From contig NZ_NIUC01000003.1 in assembly GCF_002807035.1 (NCBI RefSeq), positions 124,001 through 188,000 on the forward strand: DNA of 64,000 bases, given 5' to 3'. Below, in pieces: positions 44,533 to 52,504 of this stretch. Both the position numbers and the translations under genes were made by a program. Under the pieces are notes generated by a model. The model ran no database searches. It saw only the letters and a program-made list of their open reading frames with translations, and was not told where the DNA came from. The stretch comes from Algoriphagus formosus (lineage in GTDB: Bacteria > Bacteroidota > Bacteroidia > Cytophagales > Cyclobacteriaceae). Every line of letters starts with the position of its first letter. Position 1 is the stretch's first letter.

Positions 44533-45938
44533 TAAAGTATCTTATTCAAAATAAGTACCCCATTGTGCTGATAATAATCCATATTTTATTGGGTTTTTCA
44601 GCCACACTGACCCCTTATGCGATAATTGCTTGGTTTTATCTAGTTCTTATCACATCAGCTATCCAAGTTCTTAAGGAGAAGGATTCAATCTTTGTTTTGG
44701 TTTCTTTGATATTTTACCTGATTTCATTCGAATTGATTTCTAGGATGGCCAGGACCTCACCTTTTATTCCTTATGAGCTAGGTAAGTATTTGCTTTGCGC
44801 TGGTCTAATATTTGGTTTGCTGCGATATAAGACAATTGGAATCATGGGCTGGATTATGCTAATATCTTTGATTCCTGGTTTTTTTATTGATGTGTCTGGT
44901 CAGGTTCAGCAGTCAGATATTATTTTTAATATCCTTGGTCCAATAAATGTGGCATTGGCCATTGCATTCTTCAATAGAAAGCGATTGACTTCTCTCCAAT
45001 TAGGTAAAATTCTCAGACTGATGATTTACCCAATATTGGGAGTATTAGCCTATACATTTGTAAAAACTCCTGATTTTGACGAAGTGGAATTTGTCTTAGG
45101 TGCCAATGTGGATTTGAGTGGAGGATTCGGTTCAAATCAGGTGTCAACCTTATTCGGACTGGGTACGCTTTTTATATTTATCTTAATGGTAAACAAATGG
45201 GAGTTTTCAGGCTACTTTATCCTGGATGCTTTGGTATTGTTTGCTCTTTCTTTCCAGGGATTACTCACCTTTTCACGTGGTGGTATGCTCGGCGCAGTGT
45301 TGGGTATAGTTGTTATCTTATTTTTCCTTAGATCAGCACCTTCATTCAAACGCAAAAAATACCAGTTACCTAAAGTTGGTAAATATGTCCTTCCGGGTTT
45401 ATTGATAGCAGCATTAGCGTTTGTTGTCGTTGATCAAATTACCAATGGCTTGCTCAGTCTCAGGTATCAAGGAGAGACCATGGGGACTATTCAGGGGTCT
45501 AAAGAAAAGTCATTGTATACCATCACAACCGGCCGTCTTGATATTTTTCTGGGTGATCTGAATCTTTGGTTTGAGAACTTTATTTTTGGGGTAGGGGCAG
45601 GAGCTTCTAGATTTTTAAGAGAGACTATGACAGGTACGGTAGCCCATGTTGAGGTGAGCCGCTTACTCGCCGAGCACGGCTTATTTGGATTGATATATTT
45701 CTCAGTGCTCTGTATTGCCGGTTTAGTATTGCTTAAGTACAATGAAAACCCAATGATCAAAGGAATCCTTTTTGCACTTTATCTGGTGGCAGTCTACACC
45801 TCTTTTCATGCTGCAATGAGGACTTTTGTTACACCTGCTCTGATAGGTCTTAGTTTGCTTATGATTAGAGCTCCTAAAAAAGTAGACCCTAAAAAGGTCA
45901 AGAAAAAAAGAAAAGTACCACAATTAATTTTGGAGTAA
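44529..45938 (+). CDS. Wzy-like O-antigen/capsule polymerase, block B (TTG start)
   Basis: This polytopic membrane protein of 469 residues has about eleven hydrophobic helices and a highly basic C-terminus (PKKVDPKKVKKKRKV). The O-antigen ligase/polymerase pattern is seen in LLTFSRGGMLGAVLG, and a periplasmic loop contains FIFGVGAGASRFL and HVEVSRLLAEHGLFGLIYF. It starts at TTG 44529, overlapping the GT4 stop (TTGA). It is unlike the block A polymerase at 16549 in length and sequence, so the two presumably recognise different repeat units. Confidence 0.85.
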   Translation: MIKYLIQNKYPIVLIIIHILLGFSATLTPYAIIAWFYLVLITSAIQVLKEKDSIFVLVSLIFYLISFELISRMARTSPFIPYELGKYLLCAGLIFGLLRYKTIGIMGWIMLISLIPGFFIDVSGQVQQSDIIFNILGPINVALAIAFFNRKRLTSLQLGKILRLMIYPILGVLAYTFVKTPDFDEVEFVLGANVDLSGGFGSNQVSTLFGLGTLFIFILMVNKWEFSGYFILDALVLFALSFQGLLTFSRGGMLGAVLGIVVILFFLRSAPSFKRKKYQLPKVGKYVLPGLLIAALAFVVVDQITNGLLSLRYQGETMGTIQGSKEKSLYTITTGRLDIFLGDLNLWFENFIFGVGAGASRFLRETMTGTVAHVEVSRLLAEHGLFGLIYFSVLCIAGLVLLKYNENPMIKGILFALYLVAVYTSFHAAMRTFVTPALIGLSLLMIRAPKKVDPKKVKKKRKVPQLILE

Positions 45939-45953
45939 TCCGATCTTCAGATT

Positions 45954-47273
45954 TTGAAAAAAAAGTTGCTGGAAAACATAATTCTTCCACTTGGAGATCA
46001 GTTGACAGGCGGAAGTTTTATCAAGAAATTAAAATATTGGCGGGAGGTCTGTGACCTTTCTCAAAATGAACTGAACAATCTCCAAAAAGAAAAACTTTCA
46101 AAAATCCTGGAATTCGCCAGCTCAAATTCTCCTTTTTACAAAGCTTTGGCCATTCCTCATTCTAGCGAACCATATGAATGGCTTGCCAATTTTCCAATCC
46201 TGAAAAAGCAGCAATTTCGAGATCATTTGTCTGAATTTTTGACTACCAATAATCTCGAAGGCCTTACTGCAATTACTTCATCTGGTTCGACAGGTCCACC
46301 TTCCAAGATTTATTTCAATAAAGAAGAGCTAAGTAGTAATCGGGCGCTTCAAGTTTTGTGGTGGGAGTGGGCAGGGTATCGATTTGGTAATTCGATCTTG
46401 CAAACAGGGGTCAATATGCAACGATCCAAGGAGAAGGCCATCAAAGATAAATTATTGAATACACGATACATATCTGCGATGAGCCATAGCGAAGCTGAGA
46501 TTTTGAGAGAACTTCGATTTTTGCAGAAGTCCCCCAAAGATCACTTCGTGGCATATGCTTCTAGCCTATATCTTTTTGCTAAGACTTCTTTGGATCATGG
46601 AATTTCAAATATTCAATTCAAATCTATAATTTCTCTCGGTGAAAAACTGTTGCCGCATTTTCGAGAAACTATTGAGAAGGCATTTTCATGTCAAGTCTTC
46701 GACACCTATGGTGCGTCTGAAGGCTTTTTGATAGCAGGGCAGTGCTCTGAAGGGACATACCATATCTATAGCCCGCATTTGATAGTAGAGATACTCGATG
46801 ATCAAGATCAAGAAGTCAATCCGGGGGAAAGTGGAAGGGTGGTCTTGACGGGACTTGATAATTTTACCACTCCCCTCATTCGCTATGAAGTAGGCGATAT
46901 GGCTGTGAAATCGAAGATTCAAAAGTGTAGCTGTGGTATGGACCTACCCATCTTGGGTGAAGTAATTGGTCGACAAACGGAGTTTCTGATCACACCAAAA
47001 GGAAAGTACATTACGGTACAAAACGTGGTCCGCATTATGAAGCACTTCCCTGAGATAGGTCAATTTAAGCTAGTCCAAGAAGTAGCCGACCGTATTAGGC
47101 TGATTTATACGACGGATGAGCACATCCAAGAAATCGATCATTCAAAGATTCTCGGCATGTTTGAAGAGATATTTGAAGAGCCGCTATGGATGGAGTTCAA
47201 TCGGGTTGACTCCCTGCCAAAAGCCAAAACAGGGAAGTTTCAGTTGATTGAAAATAACCTAGGATCTACCTGA
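45954..47273 (+). CDS. PaaK/CapK-like adenylate-forming CoA ligase (TTG start)
   Basis: This ANL-superfamily protein of 439 residues is of the phenylacetate-CoA ligase type. The phosphate-binding loop is ITSSGSTGPPSKI near residues 106-118 and the adenine motif is DTYGASEGF near 248-256, followed by RYEVGDMA. A CxC pair (KCSCG) in the middle is seen in several PaaK/CapK relatives. CapK-type genes are frequent in capsule loci but their substrates are mostly unknown. The end overlaps a GNAT gene (TGATG), so a pathway of activating a carboxylic acid and transferring it to a sugar is likely. Confidence 0.85.
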   Translation: MKKKLLENIILPLGDQLTGGSFIKKLKYWREVCDLSQNELNNLQKEKLSKILEFASSNSPFYKALAIPHSSEPYEWLANFPILKKQQFRDHLSEFLTTNNLEGLTAITSSGSTGPPSKIYFNKEELSSNRALQVLWWEWAGYRFGNSILQTGVNMQRSKEKAIKDKLLNTRYISAMSHSEAEILRELRFLQKSPKDHFVAYASSLYLFAKTSLDHGISNIQFKSIISLGEKLLPHFRETIEKAFSCQVFDTYGASEGFLIAGQCSEGTYHIYSPHLIVEILDDQDQEVNPGESGRVVLTGLDNFTTPLIRYEVGDMAVKSKIQKCSCGMDLPILGEVIGRQTEFLITPKGKYITVQNVVRIMKHFPEIGQFKLVQEVADRIRLIYTTDEHIQEIDHSKILGMFEEIFEEPLWMEFNRVDSLPKAKTGKFQLIENNLGST

Positions 47274-47740
47274 TGAAGATTCTAAAAAAAATAAAACCTC
47301 ACAAAGTAGATTTACTTGTTTTTGGCTTGAAAAAGGGGGAATCAAATTATTCTGCTCAGGTTAAGGATCTAGCTTTTCAACTTTCTTTTGATCCTAAAAG
47401 CCACTCCTATCAGATACGAGAACGAGGGCAGATCATCCATCGGAGCAATATCTATTTCAATAGTTTCCTGCTTCGTGCTTTTGATTTTGATCAGCCTATG
47501 ATCACCATAGGCGACTGTGTGACCATTGATGCGTATAAAGGGCAAGGGATTTATCCTTGGGTAATCACGGAGATAGTAAAAGAGCATCTTCTCAAGTCAC
47601 ATATTTATATGCTTGTAAGTCCTCAGAATATTCCTTCGATCAAGGGAATTCAAAAGGCAGGACTTAGAAAATTGGCTCGCATTAGATGTTTAAAAATTGG
47701 ACCTGTATATTTGGGTAAAAAATTAGAACTTTTTGATTGA
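47273..47740 (+). CDS. GNAT-family N-acyltransferase
   Basis: This small cytoplasmic protein of 155 residues has GNAT motif A in ITIGDCVTIDAYKGQGIYPWVI (key part YKGQGIY, the Q/RxxGxG/A acyl-CoA loop) near residues 82-100, followed by SPQNIPSIKGIQKAGL, the usual end of the fold. Its start overlaps the stop of the PaaK-like gene, and its end overlaps the TTG of the NodB-like gene. It would transfer an acyl group, possibly the one activated by its neighbour, to an amino sugar. It is not a convincing PseH and lies 38 kb from the Pse genes. Confidence 0.75.
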   Translation: MKILKKIKPHKVDLLVFGLKKGESNYSAQVKDLAFQLSFDPKSHSYQIRERGQIIHRSNIYFNSFLLRAFDFDQPMITIGDCVTIDAYKGQGIYPWVITEIVKEHLLKSHIYMLVSPQNIPSIKGIQKAGLRKLARIRCLKIGPVYLGKKLELFD

Positions 47741-49379
47741 ATCAGTTTCCATTCATTTGGCAGAAGTCCACAGAGAACTTGTCTCTGAGGATTATTTGAA
47801 ATTCGAAACTCAACAGGAGGGACCTTTTTCTACTTACCAAATTGAGTTTAAGAAAAACTGTCAAGTAGCAGTTTTACGAGTAGACTTCAAGCTTTCTGAA
47901 AAGCCACATTTCTTTCGGAGTTCAGCCTATCAATGGATATCTCCCGAGGATGTAGATGCGATCGCCAATTACCATTCACCCAAATTGATGAAATTTGCGA
48001 ATGAGTGTTATTTATTGGGAACAACTACTCTAGGAGCTTGGAAATGGAATAAAAAGAACAATTCGCTGAACTGGTACTTAATTCATCCGGATTTAAACCC
48101 TGTTTTTAGGTATAATGAAGATGATTACCGAGTTTGGAAAAAGCAATTTGAAGTAAGCGCAGGCAAGAAATTTTCTTTAGGCGTTTTTTTTGGACCAGGG
48201 CCAGTGCCTGAGTTTGCCAGAACCCCGCTCGGTTTTGCTCCTACGATTTGCTTTACAGATCATTGTGATTATGACACCCTAGACCTACTTCAGGCACAAC
48301 GGGAGCTGTTTAAAAAGAATCATATTCGAACCACTAAAGGGGTCTTTCTACATACTTATTCCCATAAAGGTGAATATGCAGCCTTGGATCAAAAGCCAGT
48401 ACTCGAAGAAATAAAGAAATGGGAGAAAGATGGTCATGAAATTGCCTACCATGCCTTTAGTAGATCATTTCGAAAAGAGAGCTGGGAAGAGTATCAAGAA
48501 TTTGAAACACCAAGCGGTTTGAAAACTATTCAAACCTATATTGATCATGGATTTCATCAATACAACTTTTCCAAGCAATCTTTTTCTTCCCAGAGAGAAT
48601 GGCTCCAGCATATGCAAATAAAAGGCGTCAGATATTTTTGGAACTATGTGGATGGGATGGAGGCAAACTCAAGATCTCACAATCAACTGATGCCTAATCA
48701 TTCATCAATTAGCGCGATATTCCAAGAAAAGAGTAGTGCCAAACGTGCTGGATTAGATTACGATAAAAGTAGAAACCAAAAAACATGGCTCGCATATGGT
48801 ACGAATGATACACTCGATAAGAGGGTCAAAGTACTGAATGCTAGTTTTGCAGAATTAAGGAGGGGTAAAAAAGGTCTTTTTCCATTTGCATTTAGTCTGT
48901 TTAAAACCCTATCAGCTGCCGCTTCATTAAAATTAATAGAGAAAAATCTTTTCCGCCCAGACAAATCCTTTTTCTTCTCAAGGTTTTCTCCTGCTTTTTT
49001 CCCCGTTTCTTTTGGGCTAAATGAGGATTTGATGGCCTTTCAGAGCTTTTCATTAAAAGACTTTCGGGCTGTTTTTTGCGAAAAATCCTTACAGGACCTA
49101 GAGGCTGAATCAGGTGTCTTGGTGGCTCATACCTACTTTGCCTATTTGGGATCCAATCATCCGGGAAGAATTTTTAAAGATGAATTAGGTCATATTCAAG
49201 AAGAAGTGGCCTCTTCTTTTGAACAGTTAGGGAATAGAATAAAAGAGGGCCGTATATGGAATCCTACTCTTTCTGAATTGGGCGACTTCCATAGAAAACT
49301 GATGGAGTCAAATTACACCTGGAAGAATGGACAATTGAATACCGAAAATTTCCCTGGCACTGTACGCTGGATAAAATAA
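47733..49379 (+). CDS. NodB/polysaccharide-deacetylase-like protein, possibly missing a metal ligand (TTG start)
   Basis: The product of 548 residues has no signal peptide. The middle part looks like a NodB-fold deacetylase: TDHCDYDT at about residues 175-182 where the TFDD motif would be, and GHEIAYHAF at about 234-242 matching the GxEIGxHT motif. The second His of HxxxH is Arg244 here, so the metal site seems incomplete. The N-terminal 150 and C-terminal 250 residues have no motif I recognise. No ATG fits; TTG 47733 overlaps the GNAT stop region. It lies with a CoA ligase and GNAT gene, so a role in sugar acyl-group editing is possible. Confidence 0.55.
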   Translation: MIESVSIHLAEVHRELVSEDYLKFETQQEGPFSTYQIEFKKNCQVAVLRVDFKLSEKPHFFRSSAYQWISPEDVDAIANYHSPKLMKFANECYLLGTTTLGAWKWNKKNNSLNWYLIHPDLNPVFRYNEDDYRVWKKQFEVSAGKKFSLGVFFGPGPVPEFARTPLGFAPTICFTDHCDYDTLDLLQAQRELFKKNHIRTTKGVFLHTYSHKGEYAALDQKPVLEEIKKWEKDGHEIAYHAFSRSFRKESWEEYQEFETPSGLKTIQTYIDHGFHQYNFSKQSFSSQREWLQHMQIKGVRYFWNYVDGMEANSRSHNQLMPNHSSISAIFQEKSSAKRAGLDYDKSRNQKTWLAYGTNDTLDKRVKVLNASFAELRRGKKGLFPFAFSLFKTLSAAASLKLIEKNLFRPDKSFFFSRFSPAFFPVSFGLNEDLMAFQSFSLKDFRAVFCEKSLQDLEAESGVLVAHTYFAYLGSNHPGRIFKDELGHIQEEVASSFEQLGNRIKEGRIWNPTLSELGDFHRKLMESNYTWKNGQLNTENFPGTVRWIK

Positions 49380-49385
49380 TCTAAA

Positions 49386-50582
49386 TTGAAAATCCTCTAT
49401 TTCTATCAATATTATGCAACTCCTAAGGGCTCTTGGGGAACGCGTGTTCATGAATTTGCCCAAGAGTGGGTTAAGAAAGGTCATGAGGTACAGGTGGTTA
49501 CAAGTATTTACTCAAAGTCAGACCTGACAGCCACTAAATTTATTGAGCATCAGAATTTTGAGGGTGTGGATGTGACTGTGATCAATGTACGAATAGATAA
49601 TAAGCAGCCATTTTTAAAAAGGGTCTTTACTTTTTTGACTTATGCAATTATGTCAATTTGGTATGCACTTACGGCGCCAGCAGATGTTGTGATTGCATCC
49701 TCAGGGCCGATCACTGTAGGACTGCCTGGATTGGTAGCCAGATATTTCAGAGGAAAAAAACTGATTTTTGAAGCTCGAGACCTGTGGCCTGAAGGGGCTA
49801 TTGAATTGGGCTTGCTAAAAAACCCAATCGTGAAAAAACTGGCATACGCTCTTGAAGCTAGATGCTATAAAGCATCCTCTCTGGTAGTGGCATTGTCAAT
49901 CGGGATGCGCGAAAATATTGAAAAGCGTTTTCCGGGAGTACGTGTCATAGATGTTACCAATGCCGCCAATATTCCTCTTTTTTCAAAGACTGCTCCATTC
50001 GAAAACCGCTCAATCCTTGAAGCAAAGAAGTATGCTATATACACAGGCAATATTGGCCCAGTCAATAATTCCTTATGGCTTTTGGAGGCCGCCAAGATCT
50101 TGCAGAAGAAGGGAAGAACAGATTTAAAAATTCTCATGGTAGGAGAAGGGCAGCAGCGGGAACATATAGAAAAAGAGATCTCCGAACATCAATTAGAGAC
50201 ACTACTTTTATGGGGTTTGATGCCCAAAGAAAAGTTGGTTGGATTGATTCAAAATGCTATGGTCTCACTCGTTCCCCTGAGGGGCACCCCCGTCTTGGAT
50301 ACCTCTTCCCCAAACAAATTTTTTGAATCATTGGCTGCTGGTGTTCCAGTAATACAAAATACATCAGGCTGGATGAAAGATTTTCTGATAGAGCATGATC
50401 TTGGCTTTACACTGGACCCTAATGATCCGGTACAATTGGCCAATAAACTTATAGAACTGGATGCAAAGCAAGATCAGCTATCCGAAATGGGACAGAGAGC
50501 AATGATTTTAGCTGCAAAAGAATTTGATAAGGATTTCCTTGCTTCGAAGATGTTGGACGAAATCCAAAACTCAATTCAATGA
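49386..50582 (+). CDS. Glycosyltransferase family 4, WbuB-like (TTG start)
   Basis: This GT4 of 398 residues starts at TTG 49386. The N-terminal half has YYATPKGSWGTRVHEFA and FEARDLWPEGAIELG, the latter a hallmark of the WbuB/L-FucNAc-transferase-like group. The donor half has IYTGNIGPVNNSLWL, KILMVGEGQQREHIE and DTSSPNKFFESLAAGVPV. WbuB-type enzymes usually act on the second residue of the repeat unit, after the WecA-family initiation. The SDR gene that follows (ATGA overlap) and the WecA-like gene at 54339 support such a position near the reducing end. Confidence 0.88.
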   Translation: MKILYFYQYYATPKGSWGTRVHEFAQEWVKKGHEVQVVTSIYSKSDLTATKFIEHQNFEGVDVTVINVRIDNKQPFLKRVFTFLTYAIMSIWYALTAPADVVIASSGPITVGLPGLVARYFRGKKLIFEARDLWPEGAIELGLLKNPIVKKLAYALEARCYKASSLVVALSIGMRENIEKRFPGVRVIDVTNAANIPLFSKTAPFENRSILEAKKYAIYTGNIGPVNNSLWLLEAAKILQKKGRTDLKILMVGEGQQREHIEKEISEHQLETLLLWGLMPKEKLVGLIQNAMVSLVPLRGTPVLDTSSPNKFFESLAAGVPVIQNTSGWMKDFLIEHDLGFTLDPNDPVQLANKLIELDAKQDQLSEMGQRAMILAAKEFDKDFLASKMLDEIQNSIQ

Positions 50583-51451
50583 AAGTTTTGCTGACTGGCG
50601 GGAGTGGATTTTTGGGAGGGATTTTGTCCGATACCCTTCAAAAAGATCATGAGTTGTTTTCTCTGGGGAGATCATCTTCTAATACGATTAGTTGTGACCT
50701 GAGCAAAGAAATTCCTGAAATTCCGGAAATAGATATAATCATTCATTCTGCTGGCAAAGCACATGTCATACCCAAGAATGCTGAAGAGGAACAAGAATTC
50801 TTTAGAGTCAACTCTACCGGAACTTCAAATTTGCTAAAAGGGATAAAAAAACTCCCCAAGCTTATGGTTTTGATCAGTACTGTCGCCGTGTATGGACTAG
50901 ATGAAGGGGTAAATATCGATGAAAATCAAGCTCTGAATGGGACTACTCCCTATGCCAAAAGTAAAATTCAAGCAGAAGAAATATGGAAGTCTTGGGCTTT
51001 GTCCAATAATGTCGACTTTTTGATTTTACGCTTACCTTTGATTGCCGGTCCAAATCCACCCGGCAACCTCGGAGCTATGATCAAAGCAATAGAAAAGGGA
51101 TATTATTTTAGAATGGGAGACGGACAGGCTAAAAAGTCTGTTGTTCTGGCAAGGGACATCGCAGAGCATCTTCCCAAGTGGATAGGACATAGTGGAGTTT
51201 ATAATCTCACAGATGGTATTCATCCAAGCCTAAAGGATTTGGATAGTTATTTATCTCTCAAATATGGGAAGAAAGTACGTTCTATTTCAGAAGGTCTTCT
51301 TGGGTTCATTTCAAAAATAGGAGATGTTATCAGTGTGTTCCCTTTCAATTCTTACCGTCACTCAAAATTAAAGTCCACATTAACATTCTCAGATTTGAAA
51401 GCTCGGAGAGAGTTAGCTTGGAGTCCTAAGCCTGTAATTGGAAATTTCTAA
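50579..51451 (+). CDS. NAD-dependent sugar epimerase/4-reductase, WbpV/WreQ-like
   Basis: This extended SDR of 290 residues has LLTGGSGFLGG near residues 4-14, STVAVYG and the catalytic YAKSK near 121-125. RLPLIAGPNPPGNLGAMI is typical of the short sugar-4-ketoreductases (WbpV, WreQ) found beside WbuB-like and WecA/WbpL-like genes; these make UDP-QuiNAc or UDP-FucNAc from the 4-keto-6-deoxy intermediate. A D-series dehydratase (WbpM type) is not in the window and would have to be encoded elsewhere. Assignment is by family resemblance and gene order. Confidence 0.75.
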   Translation: MKVLLTGGSGFLGGILSDTLQKDHELFSLGRSSSNTISCDLSKEIPEIPEIDIIIHSAGKAHVIPKNAEEEQEFFRVNSTGTSNLLKGIKKLPKLMVLISTVAVYGLDEGVNIDENQALNGTTPYAKSKIQAEEIWKSWALSNNVDFLILRLPLIAGPNPPGNLGAMIKAIEKGYYFRMGDGQAKKSVVLARDIAEHLPKWIGHSGVYNLTDGIHPSLKDLDSYLSLKYGKKVRSISEGLLGFISKIGDVISVFPFNSYRHSKLKSTLTFSDLKARRELAWSPKPVIGNF

Positions 51452-51454
51452 AAA

Positions 51455-52504
51455 ATGAGAATACTGTTTTTGGGTGAGACCTACCGGGCAGATGCTATTA
51501 CCTGGATAAAAGGAATCGAAAAGGAGTCAGGTCTAAGCATCGAAACCAAGGAGCTTTTCAATAATCAGTCTAGGGCCAAGCGAATTTTGGAGGCTTTTAG
51601 ATTTTTTTGGAGCTTGATTTTTTCTTCAGAAAGATATGATTTGGTCCTGGCGGAAAGATCAACTAGCTATGGTTTCTTTAGTTTGGCAGTGAAAGCCAAA
51701 GTAAGGGTGGTTGCCCAACAGGGGATCTCCGATATTTGGTCCACCAATGCTTTAGGAAGATGGGTTAAATCCATTCTTCAGAGAATTGTTTATCGAAATG
51801 TGGATTTAATCCATGCCTGGGGCTATGTTATGACCTATGCCATGCTTCAATCCGGAGCTCCCCCACATCGAATATTGGTTCGACCAAAGGGACTAGATCT
51901 GTCTCTTTTCACTTTTTCAAAAAAAGCCATTAATGAACAGCGATTTACTTTAATTGTTACGAGAAGTCTTTTTCCCATTTACAACCATGATAAAATTCTA
52001 GAAGCTTTAGCCATCATACATGAAAAAGGCTTTGATTTTGAGTGTCTTATGATTGGTGATGGGGTGGAAAGTGAGCGTTTGATTGAAATGACTTCTCACT
52101 TGAATTTAGACAGCAACATCAAATGGCTTGGTAGAATTGATAATGATGATCTGCCCGAATACCTAAGTCAGGCCGATATCTATCTCGCATTTCCAGACTC
52201 CGAAGGGGTGTCAGCCTCACTCTTTGAAGCGATGGCTTGTGGAGCATTTCCTATTGTGACTGATTTGCCTGCCAACCGGGCTTTTATTGCTCATGGTCAA
52301 AACGGCCTGCTTGCTGCCCAAGGAGATGTACAGGATTTAGTCAATAAAATCGAACGATTTATGACCAATCCTTCAAAGTATAGGAAGGGCGTTGTTGCAA
52401 ACCGAAAATATATAGATGAATACTGCAACAGAGATAAAAATATGAGACATTTTTTTGAAGTTTATTCCACGCTAGTAAAGGAAAAATCATCATGTGCGGG
52501 ATAG
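51455..52504 (+). CDS. Glycosyltransferase family 4
   Basis: The product of 349 residues is a GT-B transferase; the donor half has TLIVTRSLFPIYNHDKIL, CLMIGDGVESERLIE and LAFPDSEGVSASLFEAMACGAFPIV, with the EX7E pattern. The N-terminal half is short and variable. It lies 3 bases after the SDR gene, and its end overlaps the third AsnB-like gene by 13 bases. It adds one more sugar to the block B unit; nothing in the sequence tells which. Confidence 0.85.
   Translation: MRILFLGETYRADAITWIKGIEKESGLSIETKELFNNQSRAKRILEAFRFFWSLIFSSERYDLVLAERSTSYGFFSLAVKAKVRVVAQQGISDIWSTNALGRWVKSILQRIVYRNVDLIHAWGYVMTYAMLQSGAPPHRILVRPKGLDLSLFTFSKKAINEQRFTLIVTRSLFPIYNHDKILEALAIIHEKGFDFECLMIGDGVESERLIEMTSHLNLDSNIKWLGRIDNDDLPEYLSQADIYLAFPDSEGVSASLFEAMACGAFPIVTDLPANRAFIAHGQNGLLAAQGDVQDLVNKIERFMTNPSKYRKGVVANRKYIDEYCNRDKNMRHFFEVYSTLVKEKSSCAG

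Noticed and set aside
47273..47740. The GNAT protein as the missing PseH
   Set aside because: It is 38 kb from the Pse genes, coupled to a CoA ligase, and its sequence outside motif A does not look like PseH.
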